Origin: Thiobacillus thioparus DSM 505 | Lineage (GTDB): Bacteria; Pseudomonadota; Gammaproteobacteria; Burkholderiales; Thiobacillaceae | Assembly (NCBI RefSeq): GCF_000373385.1 | Contig: NZ_KB891316.1 | Coordinates: 692,493-756,492, forward strand | Direction of reading: 5' to 3' | DNA: 64,000 nucleotides | Shown: in pieces, positions 7,200 to 16,819 of the stretch | How the letters are laid out: each line of letters starts with the position of its first letter | Numbering within the stretch: the stretch's first letter is position 1 | The notes under the pieces: model-generated | What the model saw: the letters and a program-made list of their open reading frames with translations, nothing else | What the model was told of the DNA's origin: nothing | Databases searched by the model: none | Translations under genes and position numbers: made by a program

Positions 7200-8182
7200 A
7201 GCTGTCGGTACTGGGTGCCGGCGCATGGGGCACCGCACTGGCAGCCAGCTGGGCTCCCCACCATACCGTCACTCTGTGGGGGCGCAATGCAGCCGAACTC
7301 GACGCCATGCGTACGACCCGCGTCAATGCACGCTATCTGGCTGACTGCAGATTACCGGACGCGCTGCACTTCAACCCCGATCTCGGCGCTGCCGTCGAGG
7401 CAGCCGACCTCATCGTCGTTGCCGTCCCCAGCGGTGGCCTGCGTCCGACGCTGGCCGCCCTGGCCGCCCATGCCAACCTGCCGCCGCTGATCTGGGTCAG
7501 CAAAGGCTTCGAACCCGGCAGCCGGAAATTGCCCCATCAACTCGTCGCCGAGCTGCTCCCCACGCACACACAGACCGGCGTGCTGTCGGGCCCCAGCTTT
7601 GCCCAGGAAGTCGCACAAGGCTATCCCACCGCACTTACGCTGGCCTGTCACGACACCGCCCTGGCGCAGCATCTGGCTGAGAGTCTGTCGGGCCAGCGCC
7701 TGCGCATTTATGCGCACGATGACGTCATCGGCGTCGAACTCGGCGGCGCGCTGAAAAATGTCATGGCGATTGCCGCCGGCATCTGCGACGGCCTCCAGCT
7801 CGGCCACAACGCCCGCGCCGCACTGATCACCCGCGGCCTCGCCGAAATGACCCGCCTCGGCGTCAAGCTCGGTGGCCACTTCGAGACCTTCATGGGATTG
7901 TCGGGACTCGGCGACCTCATCCTCACCACCACCGGCGATCTGTCGCGCAACCGCCAAGTCGGCCTGCGACTTGCCCGCGGCCTGCCGCTCGATGCCATCC
8001 TCAACGAACTCGGCCATGTGGCCGAAGGCGTCACCACCGCACGCGAAGTCGCCGCGCTGGCCGACGAACTCGGTGTGGAGATGCCAGTCGCCCGCACTGT
8101 CTACCGGGTATTGTTCGATGGCTTGCCCGCCGACCGTGCAGTCGACACCTTGTTGAACAGGGAAATCAAGGCCGAGTTTTAA
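7196..8182 (+). CDS. gpsA: Glycerol-3-phosphate dehydrogenase [NAD(P)+]
   Basis: 328 residues, the normal length. The N-terminal dinucleotide-binding motif GAGAWG is at residues 7-12; 'LSGPSFAQEVA' and the catalytic-lysine segment 'GGALKNVMAIA' follow, then the C-terminal helical domain with 'GLSGLGDLILT'. The cytosolic enzyme reduces dihydroxyacetone phosphate to sn-glycerol 3-phosphate for phospholipid synthesis. Its ATG overlaps the stop of the SH3 gene. Confidence 0.96.
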   Translation: MKLSVLGAGAWGTALAASWAPHHTVTLWGRNAAELDAMRTTRVNARYLADCRLPDALHFNPDLGAAVEAADLIVVAVPSGGLRPTLAALAAHANLPPLIWVSKGFEPGSRKLPHQLVAELLPTHTQTGVLSGPSFAQEVAQGYPTALTLACHDTALAQHLAESLSGQRLRIYAHDDVIGVELGGALKNVMAIAAGICDGLQLGHNARAALITRGLAEMTRLGVKLGGHFETFMGLSGLGDLILTTTGDLSRNRQVGLRLARGLPLDAILNELGHVAEGVTTAREVAALADELGVEMPVARTVYRVLFDGLPADRAVDTLLNREIKAEF

Positions 8183-8424
8183 AGCGCCGCTTCACTCCTT
8201 TCGAAAACCACCTCGCCTGCATCGCAGGCAGAATCGACCCGACGCCCACCTTAAAACGGCACTTGTCGTCGTGCAGGCGCCCGGCTACAGTCCAATTGAC
8301 TATATCCGTTACACACCAGACGTCGTGGCCACATCATCATGCAACGACGTCCGGCACCGGACAGGCTGCCTTCAACAACACTAACGAACATAAGGATCCG
8401 CCACCGCCTAGGCCCCACCTCAGC

Positions 8425-9438
8425 ATGAGCAGCTCCGTCAATCCGCCATCCCAAAACGATCCCAGGCCTCTGCGCGGTCTGTTCTTTGCCTTGATCGGGT
8501 TTTTCGTGCTGGCTTATTTCATCGCCGTTGCCCGGCACTGGCTCGACGCGAAACGGGATATCGAGGGGCAATTGCGCTATTTCAACAGCATCCTGGTGCA
8601 GAACACGCGCACCACATTGAAAAACTATGAACTGGTCCTGCGCGGCCTGGGCAGCGAACTCATCGCCCAGGGTGCCTTGCAGTCGCCCTCCCGCGGACGC
8701 GAACTCATCGAACGCATGAAATCGATCGATCCAGGTATGGCCGGGTTGGGGCTGGCTAGGCCCGATGGACAACTCGTCCTGGTCAGCGGCGTTCCGGATG
8801 GAAAATCCCTGCCCAACCTGCTGAGCCAGCCCGAAACCCGCGACAGTTTCCTTGCCTGCATCCGTTCCGGCCATATCCAGTTCGGCAGGCCGTACTACAT
8901 GAAGGCGCTGAAGCTCTGGGTGAACCCGGTGCGGGTACCCATTCTTGATTCGCAGGGCCGGCTGGTGGCGGTCATGACGGCAGGGTATTCGATCAAGGGC
9001 GGCACCACCTTGTGGGCGCACACGACCCTGCCGCCCGAAATCCAGATGGGGCTGCTGCGCGACGACCATTACCTGCAATATTTCTATCCCCTGCCCGCAG
9101 GCGACACACGGGCCACGGTCCCAAGCACGTATGGCCAGCCGGTCTCGCCGGAAACCCTTCGGCAGCTTGCCGCAGCCAAGCACGGACGAGGCTCGATGGC
9201 CATCGACCTGCCGCGTAACCAGGGCCTCCATTATCTCGTCTACGAACGCATAGACGAGTACGGCCTGCTGGCCGGCTCGCTGATCCCCTGGCATGCCATC
9301 GTATACAGCTGGCTGCAGAGGCTGCTGTTGGCCAGCCTGCTGCTCTGCGTCTTCCTGCTGGGCGGCACATGGGTCTATCGGCGCTCGCTGGCGCGCCAGA
9401 TCGAATCCGACGCAGCCGTCGCGCATCTTTCGGCCTGA
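8425..9438 (+). CDS. N-terminal fragment: membrane sensor domain of the broken GGDEF-EAL protein
   Basis: 337 residues from the ATG at 8425. A longer frame from a TTG at 8263 exists, but its first 54 residues are low-complexity and non-hydrophobic. A transmembrane helix (about residues 19-37) is followed by a periplasmic region of some 240 residues with a Cache/CHASE-like pattern, then a second helix (about 295-315) and a short cytoplasmic linker. It ends at the TGA just before the first PAS domain, so this piece alone would be a membrane sensor without output. Confidence 0.7.
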   Translation: MSSSVNPPSQNDPRPLRGLFFALIGFFVLAYFIAVARHWLDAKRDIEGQLRYFNSILVQNTRTTLKNYELVLRGLGSELIAQGALQSPSRGRELIERMKSIDPGMAGLGLARPDGQLVLVSGVPDGKSLPNLLSQPETRDSFLACIRSGHIQFGRPYYMKALKLWVNPVRVPILDSQGRLVAVMTAGYSIKGGTTLWAHTTLPPEIQMGLLRDDHYLQYFYPLPAGDTRATVPSTYGQPVSPETLRQLAAAKHGRGSMAIDLPRNQGLHYLVYERIDEYGLLAGSLIPWHAIVYSWLQRLLLASLLLCVFLLGGTWVYRRSLARQIESDAAVAHLSA

Positions 9439-9528
9439 CAACAGGCCGTCCTGGACAGTGCCGATTACAGCATCATCTCCACCGATACCGCCGGCCTTAT
9501 CGTCAGTTTCAACGCGGCAGCCCAGCGC

Positions 9529-12072
9529 ATGCTGGGATATGCCGCGGACGAGGTGATCGGCAAGCAGACGCCGGCCCTCTTTCACGACACGGACGAAATA
9601 CGTCAGCACGCGGCAGCGCTCACCCAGGAACTGGGCGAGCCGATCCAGCCCGGGTTTGACGTCTTTGTCGCCAAGGCCAGGCGCGGCCAATCCGAGGAAC
9701 GCGAGTGGACCTATTTGCGCAAGGATGGAAGCCGTATTCCGGTGCGGCTGTCGGTCACGACCCTGTATGGCCCGGATGGAAAAATCGAAGGTTTCCTGGG
9801 AATCGCAGCCGATCTGGCCGCGCAAAAGCAGGCCCAGGCCAGTCTGCGCGACAGCCAGGCGCGCTATCGCACCCTGTTCGAACGTGCGGGCGACAGCATC
9901 TTCCTAATGAAGGGGGAGTACTTTGTGGATTGCAATCCGGCCACGCTGGAGATGTTCGGCTGCACACGCGATCAGATCGTCGGCACCACGCCTTATCGGT
10001 ATTCCCCCGAGTTCCAGCCGGACGGCCGCCTGTCCAGGACCAAGGCGCAGGAGAAAATCACGTCGGCCTTCGACGGCGAAACCCAGTTCTTCGAGTGGCG
10101 CCACCAGCGTTACGATGGCACGCCCTTCGACGCTGAAGTGACCCTGAACATCGTCATGATCGGGGACGAACCGCACATCCTGGCGACCGTGCGCGACATC
10201 AGCGAACGCAAGAAAGCCGAGGCCGAATTGATGCTGTCGCGCCAGGCCCTGATCGAACGCAACGAACATCTACGTCTCATCAACCAGCTGTCCAATCGCC
10301 TGCACGCCTCCTTGAAGCTGGACGCGATCCTCCAGGAAACCATGGAGGCCCTGCTCGGCCTGAGCCATGCGCCCAGTATCGCGATCTATCTGCTGTCTGC
10401 GGATGCCGCCCGGCTGGATTTGGTGGCCCATCGCGGTTTTGAGGAACAGATATTGCGGCTGATCGTCAATCTGCCCGTGGCTGGAAGCCACAGCGGCCAG
10501 GCGATGACTCAAAAACGTTTGCTGGTCAGCAACGATCTTTCCCACGACGACCGCGTCCCGACTGATCTGAAGAATGTCCTGGCAGCAGCGAATCTGAACT
10601 CGGCGCTCATCATTCCCATGATTTATCACGAACAGGCACTGGGATGCATCAACCTGGCATACCGTGAGCAGCGGACATTCAGCGATGTGGAACTGGAGAC
10701 CCTGAATGCCTTCAGCAATACCGTCGCCCTGGCCATCGCCAATTCACGCCATGTCGTCAGCCTGGGCTTCCAGGCCAAACACGACAGCCTCACCGCTTTG
10801 CCCAATCGCTCCGTCCTGCATGAAGAATTTACAACCCGGATCGAAGAGGCCCCGGGCGGACTGACCGCACTCCTGCTGCTGGATCTGGACCACTTCAAGG
10901 AAATCAATGACACCCTGGGCCACCACGTTGGTGATCACCTGCTGACGCATATCGGCCCGCGACTGCAGGACGCCCTGTCTGGCACTCGTGCTCTGGTCTG
11001 CCGCCTGGGCGGAGATGAGTTCGCCGTATTGCTCACGGGTCTGCCCGACAAAACCGATGCCGTCACGCTGGCCAAACACGTGACGACGGCACTGCGCCGG
11101 CCTTTTATGGTGGATGGCATGGCCTTGCAGGTGGGCGTCAGCGTGGGCGTGGCGTATTACCCGGAACACGGCGAGAGCAGCCATGCGCTGTTGCGGGCGG
11201 CGGACGTGGCCATGTATCAGGCGAAGACGCTGACAGCCGGCGTCGTGGTCTACGACCGCAGTTTCGACAATTACAGCCCGGATCGTCTCGCCCTCGCCAG
11301 CGAACTGGTGCAGGCGGTCCAAGGCGGGGAATTGGTTCTTCACTACCAGCCCAAGCTGGACATTGCGAGCGGACAGGTCACCGGTTTCGAGGCGCTGGTG
11401 CGCTGGCAGAATCCCAGTCGCGGTCTGCTGTATCCTGGCGTCTTCATCCATCTGGTGGAAATGAACGACGTCATCCACCCCTTTACGACCGCCATCATGG
11501 ACCTGGCGCTGGCGGACAAGCGGCGTTTGCACGATCTGGGATATGCGCAACCCGTGGCCATCAATCTCTCCGTGCGCAATCTGATGGACACCCACTACGT
11601 GGCCCGGCTTGCGGAAGCCATCACCCGGCACGGCATTCCCGAACGGGAAGTCGAACTGGAACTGACCGAGACCGCCTTGATGCACGACCCGGACAGCTCG
11701 GTCGCATTGCTGCAGGAAATCGCGGCCATGGGCGTGAACATTGCCGTCGACGATTTCGGGACTGGCTATTCCTCCCTGGCCTATCTGCGGCGTCTCCCGC
11801 TCAGCGCCCTGAAGATCGACCGCTCATTCGTCATGGGCATGAACAACAACACCCAGGACGCGATCATCGTGCGATCCACCGTCGCCCTGGCCCACAGTCT
11901 CGGGCTGCGCGTCATCGCGGAAGGCGTGGAGAACGCGGAAGCCCTGGCCCTGCTGGCCGGCATGGGATGCGAGCAGGCCCAGGGCTATCACCTGAGCCGG
12001 CCTCTTCCTTTGAACGAACTGATCGCCTGGCTTCGGGCTCGCTGCGAGCAGGACGCCACGCTTATCGATTAA
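9529..12072 (+). CDS. C-terminal fragment: PAS-PAS-GAF-GGDEF-EAL c-di-GMP enzyme
   Basis: 847 residues if translation restarts at the ATG at 9529. This ATG is inside the first PAS domain and has no clear Shine-Dalgarno, so independent translation is doubtful. Domains in order are the rest of PAS1, PAS2 (about 110-230), a GAF domain (about 250-410), GGDEF with an intact 'LGGDEF' motif, and EAL with 'FEALVRW' and 'DDFGTGYSS'. Both catalytic motifs look intact, so the enzyme could make and/or degrade cyclic di-GMP if the stop is suppressed. Confidence 0.75.
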   Translation: MLGYAADEVIGKQTPALFHDTDEIRQHAAALTQELGEPIQPGFDVFVAKARRGQSEEREWTYLRKDGSRIPVRLSVTTLYGPDGKIEGFLGIAADLAAQKQAQASLRDSQARYRTLFERAGDSIFLMKGEYFVDCNPATLEMFGCTRDQIVGTTPYRYSPEFQPDGRLSRTKAQEKITSAFDGETQFFEWRHQRYDGTPFDAEVTLNIVMIGDEPHILATVRDISERKKAEAELMLSRQALIERNEHLRLINQLSNRLHASLKLDAILQETMEALLGLSHAPSIAIYLLSADAARLDLVAHRGFEEQILRLIVNLPVAGSHSGQAMTQKRLLVSNDLSHDDRVPTDLKNVLAAANLNSALIIPMIYHEQALGCINLAYREQRTFSDVELETLNAFSNTVALAIANSRHVVSLGFQAKHDSLTALPNRSVLHEEFTTRIEEAPGGLTALLLLDLDHFKEINDTLGHHVGDHLLTHIGPRLQDALSGTRALVCRLGGDEFAVLLTGLPDKTDAVTLAKHVTTALRRPFMVDGMALQVGVSVGVAYYPEHGESSHALLRAADVAMYQAKTLTAGVVVYDRSFDNYSPDRLALASELVQAVQGGELVLHYQPKLDIASGQVTGFEALVRWQNPSRGLLYPGVFIHLVEMNDVIHPFTTAIMDLALADKRRLHDLGYAQPVAINLSVRNLMDTHYVARLAEAITRHGIPEREVELELTETALMHDPDSSVALLQEIAAMGVNIAVDDFGTGYSSLAYLRRLPLSALKIDRSFVMGMNNNTQDAIIVRSTVALAHSLGLRVIAEGVENAEALALLAGMGCEQAQGYHLSRPLPLNELIAWLRARCEQDATLID

Positions 12073-12106
12073 GCATCCTGCGCCCGACAGTGGCAGGCGG
12101 CCGTGG

Positions 12107-13810
12107 CTAGCACGCGACCGCGCGCTTTTCCGGTAGGGCCGAGGACGCAGCCGGCGCCCTCGGGTGCATGTGCAAAACCGGTCGCGTAGCGCGCTCGGGG
12201 CGGACTGACGTTCCGTCACCTTGCAGGCGGAACATGCTCACAGCCTGGGCGAGTTTGTCCGCTCGTTCATGCAGGCTCTCTGCCGCGGCTGCGGCCTGCT
12301 CCACCAGCGCAGCATTCTGCTGGGTCATTTCGTCCATCTGCCCGACTGCCTGATTGACCTGTTCGATGCCGGCGCTCTGCTGCTGGCTTGCCGTGGCTAT
12401 CCCGCTCATGAGTTCGGCCACCAACTCCACCGAGGTGACGATATCTTCCATGGCCCCGCCCGCTTCGCCCACCAGTTTGCTACCCAGATCGACTTTTTCC
12501 ACCGAATCGCCGATGAGCGACTTGATCTCCCGAGCGGCCCCGGCGGAACGCTGCGCCAGGTTCCTGACTTCGCCCGCGACCACGGCGAAACCACGCCCCT
12601 GCTCCCCCGCGCGCGCGGCCTCCACTGCGGCGTTCAGTGCCAGGATATTGGTCTGGAAGGCGATACCGTCGATCACGCCGATGATGTCGGCAATTTTCTT
12701 CGAACTGGCGCTGATCGAGGCCATGGTGTCGACCACCTCTCCGACCACCGCCCCCCCTCTGGCAGCGATCTCGGCAGTCGAGCCAACCAGCTGGTTGGCA
12801 TGGCGGGCATGCTCGGCATTCTGTTTCACCGTACTGGTGAGCTCTTCCATGGAACTGGCGGTTTCCTCAAGGCTCGATGCCTGCGATTCGGTGCGCCCTG
12901 ACAGGTCAGCGTTGCCGGAAGCGATCTCGCTGGCCGCAATCCTGATGCTCTCGACATTCAAGCCGATATCGGACACCGCACCGACCATGTTGGCCTTCAT
13001 CTGGGTCAGCGCACGCATCAACTGGCCGGTCTCGTCCCAGGCGGACACCTCGAATTGAAGCGACAGGTCGCCGCCCGCGATCGCGTGCGCGACGCCCAAT
13101 GCGCGATCCAGCGGGCGCAGGATCGTGCGCGAGATGAAATAGCCGAACAACAACGTCAGGAGCGCACCGATTCCACCCGCCGTCACCATCAATGCAGGAA
13201 GCGTACTCTGCACGCCGGCCGTCTTGGCCAGGGCGCTGGTTTCCCACCCGCCGAACAAGCCGACGCCTAGCATCAAGGCGGCACCGATTCCAGTGCTCAA
13301 CGCAATGCGCAGATTGACGGGGATACGTCTGAAGGACATCAGCCGGCCAATCAGTCCAGTACGAACAACCATGCCATGTCTGATCGCCATATGGTCCGCT
13401 CGACCCTCCTTGAACTGCCGATAAAGGTGCTCGGCCTCGACTATCTGCGGCCGCGACAGCTTGGTCCGCACCGACAGATAGCCGTTGGCCACGCCGTTTT
13501 CATTCACCGGCGTCACGTTGGCGAACACCCAGTAGAAATCACCATTCTTGCGGCGGTTCTTCACCACGCCACTCCAGGGCAGGCCGGCTTTCAGTGTGGC
13601 CCAGAGATCCGCAAACGCTTCTTCCGGCATATCCGGATGGCGGACAAGATTATGGGGTTTCCCGAGCAGTTCGGCTTCGCTAAAACCGCTGGCCTCGATG
13701 AAGGCGAGGTTTGCGTAGAGGATTCGCCCCTTCAGATCGGTCCTAGAGACCAGCGACACGCCATCGCTCAATTCATATTCAGCATTCGTAATGGGTAAAT
13801 TGACGCGCAT
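12107..13810 (-). CDS. PAS-containing methyl-accepting chemotaxis protein (Aer-like)
   Basis: 567 residues. The N-terminal PAS domain (about 8-120) has the Aer-type 'LVRHPDMP' and 'NGDFYWV.ANVTPV' motifs. Two hydrophobic segments around 165-225 follow, then HAMP and a cytoplasmic signalling domain with the conserved hairpin tip '[20 protein letters not shown]'. Aer-type receptors sense redox or energy state through bound FAD in the PAS domain; FAD binding here is inferred. It is convergent with the c-di-GMP gene, with 34 bases between the stops. No che genes are in the window. Confidence 0.92.
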   Translation of the reverse strand: MRVNLPITNAEYELSDGVSLVSRTDLKGRILYANLAFIEASGFSEAELLGKPHNLVRHPDMPEEAFADLWATLKAGLPWSGVVKNRRKNGDFYWVFANVTPVNENGVANGYLSVRTKLSRPQIVEAEHLYRQFKEGRADHMAIRHGMVVRTGLIGRLMSFRRIPVNLRIALSTGIGAALMLGVGLFGGWETSALAKTAGVQSTLPALMVTAGGIGALLTLLFGYFISRTILRPLDRALGVAHAIAGGDLSLQFEVSAWDETGQLMRALTQMKANMVGAVSDIGLNVESIRIAASEIASGNADLSGRTESQASSLEETASSMEELTSTVKQNAEHARHANQLVGSTAEIAARGGAVVGEVVDTMASISASSKKIADIIGVIDGIAFQTNILALNAAVEAARAGEQGRGFAVVAGEVRNLAQRSAGAAREIKSLIGDSVEKVDLGSKLVGEAGGAMEDIVTSVELVAELMSGIATASQQQSAGIEQVNQAVGQMDEMTQQNAALVEQAAAAAESLHERADKLAQAVSMFRLQGDGTSVRPERATRPVLHMHPRAPAASSALPEKRAVAC

Positions 13811-13882
13811 ACTTTCCTCAACTCAATCCGCTATTGCTCGATACGTTATCCGGCGACCACTCCAATGAAATCGCATATATAC

Positions 13883-13896
13883 AGATAACGTTATCT
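13883..13896. promoter_or_regulatory. Palindromic operator-like site upstream of the chemoreceptor gene
   Basis: AGATAACGTTATCT is a perfect 14-bp palindrome 72 bases upstream of the chemoreceptor ATG (minus strand). Related half-sites occur at 13843-13850 (ACGTTATC) and 13900-13906 (ATAACGT). The surrounding sequence is AT-rich against a GC-rich background, consistent with a promoter/operator. The binding protein is unknown. Confidence 0.4.
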
Positions 13897-14050
13897 TCAA
13901 TAACGTCTTTACAGGCTGAAACTTTAGCGCGGCGGACATCTGACTGAAGCGCGGACAGGCAGCTCCCGAACCATGGGCCCCCCGGTGGGTCAATCGAGGG
14001 AGGAAAAAGTCAAGGTGAGCATGCTCATGCGACGCTTACCCGCTGTGGAC

Positions 14051-14515
14051 TTAGGTGCCACCCGGAAAACCGTTTTGCCGCCAGGCTTCGAACACGACCA
14101 CGCTGACGGCATTGGACAGGTTCATGCTGCGCGAGCCGGGCAGCATCGGCAGGCGCAGACGATGGTCCGCGTCGAACTGCGTCAGGATCTCCGGAGGCAG
14201 GCCACGCGACTCCGGGCCAAACAGCAGCACGTCGTCCGGTCGGAAAGCGATATCGGCATAGCGTACGCTGCCCTTGGTGGTGAGCGCAAACCAGCGCCGG
14301 CCAGCCAGGGCCGCCTGCACCGCGTCCCAGCCGGCATGCACCGTGACGCAGGCCATGTCGTGGTAATCCAGCCCGGCGCGCGCCACTTGCTTGTCCGACA
14401 GGTCGAAGCCCAGTGGTTCGACCAGATGCAGACGGCAACCGGTGTTGGCCGCGAGGCGGATAAGGTTGCCGGTGTTGGGCGGAATCTCGGGCTGAAACAA
14501 AACGATGTCAAACAT
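14051..14515 (-). CDS. trmL: tRNA (cytidine(34)-2'-O)-methyltransferase TrmL
   Basis: 154 residues of the SPOUT family. It begins with 'FQPEIPPNTGNLIRLAANTG' and carries the trefoil-knot motifs 'LLFGPESRGLP' and 'LPMLPGSRSMNLSNAVSV', which bind S-adenosylmethionine. TrmL methylates the wobble ribose of two leucine tRNAs. It is divergent from gshA with 43 bases between the start codons. Length is typical. Confidence 0.95.
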   Translation of the reverse strand: MFDIVLFQPEIPPNTGNLIRLAANTGCRLHLVEPLGFDLSDKQVARAGLDYHDMACVTVHAGWDAVQAALAGRRWFALTTKGSVRYADIAFRPDDVLLFGPESRGLPPEILTQFDADHRLRLPMLPGSRSMNLSNAVSVVVFEAWRQNGFPGGT

Positions 14516-14558
14516 CCGGCTTGGCCTAAAATAAAACCTTCTTCGAAAGCCCTATTCT

Positions 14559-15866
14559 ATGGTTCCTTACCTCACCACTGCACTCACCGGTCCGCTGCTG
14601 GAACTGGAAAAACGCCTGCTTGATGCCCAGCCGACCATCGAGCACTGGTTTCGCCAGCAATGGAAGGAACAGTCGGCGCCGTTCTACACCTCCGTCGATA
14701 TCCGCAACGCGGGCTTCAAGCTCGCGCCGGTCGACACCAACCTGTTTCCGGGCGGCTTCAACAACCTCAACCCGTCGTTCATGTCGCTGTCGATCCACGC
14801 GGCGATGGGCGCGGTGGAAAAAATCTGCCCCGACGCCCAGCGCCTGCTGCTGATCCCCGAGAACCACACGCGCAACACCTTTTACCTGCAGAACGTCGCG
14901 GTACTCGCACACATCCTGCGCCAGACCGGCCTCATCGTGCGTATCGGTACGCTGATTCCCGAGATTACCCAACCGACCACACTGGAACTGCCTGCCGGCG
15001 GGCGTCTCACGCTGGAACCGCTCATCCGCAAGGGCGACCGCGTCGGGCTGGAAGGCTTCGACCCCTGCGCGGTGCTTCTCAACAACGACCTCTCGGCGGG
15101 CGTGCCCGATATCCTCAAGGGCATCGAACAGACCATCATGCCGCCGCTGCATGCCGGCTGGGCGACCCGCCGCAAGTCGAGCCACTTTGCCGCCTACCAG
15201 CACGTCGCCGGCGAATTCTCCCGGCTGGTCGGCATCGACCCCTGGCTGATCGACCCTTATTTCAACCACTGCGGCAAGATCGACTTCCAGGCGCGTCAGG
15301 GCGAAGAATGTCTGGCCGAGAAGGTGGGCGAGATGCTGGACAAGATCCAGCTCAAATACGACGAATACCGCATCGACCAACCGCCCTTCGTCATCGTCAA
15401 GGCCGACGCCGGCACCTATGGCATGGGAATCATGACGGTGAAATCGCCGGACGACGTGCGCGAACTCAACCGCAAGCAACGCAACAAGATGGCCGTCGGC
15501 AAGGAAGGGCTCGCCTTCAGCGAGGTGCTGATCCAGGAAGGGGTCTATACCTTCGAGAGCATCAACGGCGCGGTTGCCGAACCGGTGGTCTACATGCTCG
15601 ACCATTTCGTCGTCGGCGGCTTCTACCGCGTACACACCGGGCGCGGGTCGGACGAAAACCTCAACAGTCCCGGCATGCATTTCGTGCCCCTGGCGTTCGA
15701 CGACACCTGCCTGACGCCCGACCGCAGCGCCAACCCCGACGCCGCGCCCAACCGCTTCTATGCCTACGGGGTGATCGCGCGGCTGGCGATGCTGGCCGCC
15801 AGCATCGAGCTCGACGAGGCGCTCAATCGGGCCGAGAACACCGAAAACGCGGTTGCCGCTGCATGA
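14559..15866 (+). CDS. gshA: Glutamate-cysteine ligase (Acidithiobacillus-type)
   Basis: 435 residues. The sequence resembles the proteobacterial GshA class first recognised in Acidithiobacillus, not the E. coli GshA fold. Visible landmarks are 'SVDIRNAGFKLAPVDTNLFPGG' near the N-terminus (about 45-66), 'FVIVKADAGTYGMGIM' (an ATP-grasp-like segment near 285-300) and 'GGFYRVHTGRG'. It catalyses the first step of glutathione synthesis. Its stop overlaps the gshB start as ATGA. This class is common in sulfur- and ammonia-oxidising betaproteobacteria and supports the organism inference. Confidence 0.9.
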   Translation: MVPYLTTALTGPLLELEKRLLDAQPTIEHWFRQQWKEQSAPFYTSVDIRNAGFKLAPVDTNLFPGGFNNLNPSFMSLSIHAAMGAVEKICPDAQRLLLIPENHTRNTFYLQNVAVLAHILRQTGLIVRIGTLIPEITQPTTLELPAGGRLTLEPLIRKGDRVGLEGFDPCAVLLNNDLSAGVPDILKGIEQTIMPPLHAGWATRRKSSHFAAYQHVAGEFSRLVGIDPWLIDPYFNHCGKIDFQARQGEECLAEKVGEMLDKIQLKYDEYRIDQPPFVIVKADAGTYGMGIMTVKSPDDVRELNRKQRNKMAVGKEGLAFSEVLIQEGVYTFESINGAVAEPVVYMLDHFVVGGFYRVHTGRGSDENLNSPGMHFVPLAFDDTCLTPDRSANPDAAPNRFYAYGVIARLAMLAASIELDEALNRAENTENAVAAA

Positions 15867-16819
15867 AACTGCTGTTCATCGTCGATCCCCTGGCGGGTCT
15901 CAAGCCCTACAAGGACAGCTCGGTGGCCATGATGCGCGCGGCGGTGGCCCGCGGCCATGCCGTGTTCGCTGCCGAGGCCAACCAGTTGCACATCGCGAGC
16001 GGCATCGCCCACACGACCTGTGTCGCGCTTGAAGTACGCACCGACGACGACTGGTACCGCGTCACGCAAAGCGATGTCTACGCGCTGAAGGATTTCGACG
16101 CCGTGGTGATGCGCACCGACCCGCCGGTGGACACCGATTATCTGCTTGCCACCCATCTGCTGGGCATTGCCGAATCCAACGGCGCACGCGTATTGAACCG
16201 GCCGGCCGCCCTGCGCGACTTCAACGAGAAACTGGCGATCCTCGATTTTCCGCAATTCGTCGCCCCCACCCTGGTTTCCGCCAATGCCGCGGATATCGGG
16301 CGTTTCCTCACCGAGCACCAGGACATCATCGTCAAGCCCCTCACCGAAATGGGCGGCAGCGGCATCTTTCGCCTCACGCAATCCGACCTCAATCGCAACG
16401 CCATTCTCGAAACGCTGACGCAGCGCGGTCGCCGCGCCATCATGGCGCAACGCTACCTGCCGGAAATCAAGGACGGCGACAAACGCATCCTCCTGATCGA
16501 TGGCGAAGTGGTGCCGTGGGCGCTGGCGCGCATTCCCCTGGCGGGCGAGACGCGCGGCAACCTTGCAGCAGGCGGCACGGCCCGTGCACAACCCCTGTCC
16601 GCGCGAGATCGCGAGATCGCCGACACGATCGCACCGTGGGCGAAGACCCGCGGCATCTTCCTTGCCGGGCTCGACGTGATCGGCGACTGCCTCACCGAAA
16701 TCAACGTCACCAGCCCAACCGGTTTCCAGGAGATTACTGCGCAGACCGGGTACGACGTCGCAGCGCACTTCATTGCCGCAATCGAGCGCATCCAACTCGC
16801 CGAACATTCGCCGGGATGA
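15863..16819 (+). CDS. gshB: Glutathione synthetase
   Basis: 318 residues from the ATG at 15863; a much longer open frame upstream is the +1 shadow of gshA. The protein begins 'MKLLFIVDPL..LKPYKDSS', carries 'MRTDPPVDTDY' and the ATP-grasp motifs 'IVKPLTEMGGSGIF' and 'GLDVIGDCLTEINVTSPTG'. It joins glycine to gamma-glutamylcysteine in the cytosol. It is coupled to gshA by a 4-base overlap and to the next gene by another ATGA. Confidence 0.95.
   Translation: MKLLFIVDPLAGLKPYKDSSVAMMRAAVARGHAVFAAEANQLHIASGIAHTTCVALEVRTDDDWYRVTQSDVYALKDFDAVVMRTDPPVDTDYLLATHLLGIAESNGARVLNRPAALRDFNEKLAILDFPQFVAPTLVSANAADIGRFLTEHQDIIVKPLTEMGGSGIFRLTQSDLNRNAILETLTQRGRRAIMAQRYLPEIKDGDKRILLIDGEVVPWALARIPLAGETRGNLAAGGTARAQPLSARDREIADTIAPWAKTRGIFLAGLDVIGDCLTEINVTSPTGFQEITAQTGYDVAAHFIAAIERIQLAEHSPG

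Larger units (their letters stand above)
8425..12072 (+). pseudogene. Multi-domain sensor diguanylate cyclase/phosphodiesterase interrupted by an in-frame TGA
   Basis: The two open segments 8425-9438 and 9529-12072 are in the same frame. The 90 bases between them also translate in that frame into a proper PAS-domain start ('QQAVLDSADYSIIST'). A single TGA at 9436-9438 (codon 338) is the only break in what would be a 1215-residue protein: membrane helix, extracytoplasmic sensor, second helix, PAS, PAS, GAF, GGDEF, EAL. A C-to-T change of CGA (Arg) is the simplest origin. It could be a true nonsense mutation, a phase-variable or readthrough stop, or a sequencing error. Confidence 0.72.

Noticed and set aside
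8214-8351. Inverted repeats upstream of the broken sensor gene (8215-8229 and 8319-8351) as terminator and operator
   Set aside because: The first lacks a T-run and the second is only 8 bp with a 17-base loop; support is too weak for separate features.
9436-9438. Selenocysteine at the TGA in the GGDEF-EAL gene
   Set aside because: The position is in a linker before a PAS domain, not a redox site, and no SECIS-like hairpin was noticed directly after it.
14660-15862. A long open frame in the +1 phase of gshA that joins gshB
   Set aside because: The part before 15863 is a shadow of gshA; gshB has its own ATG overlapping the gshA stop.
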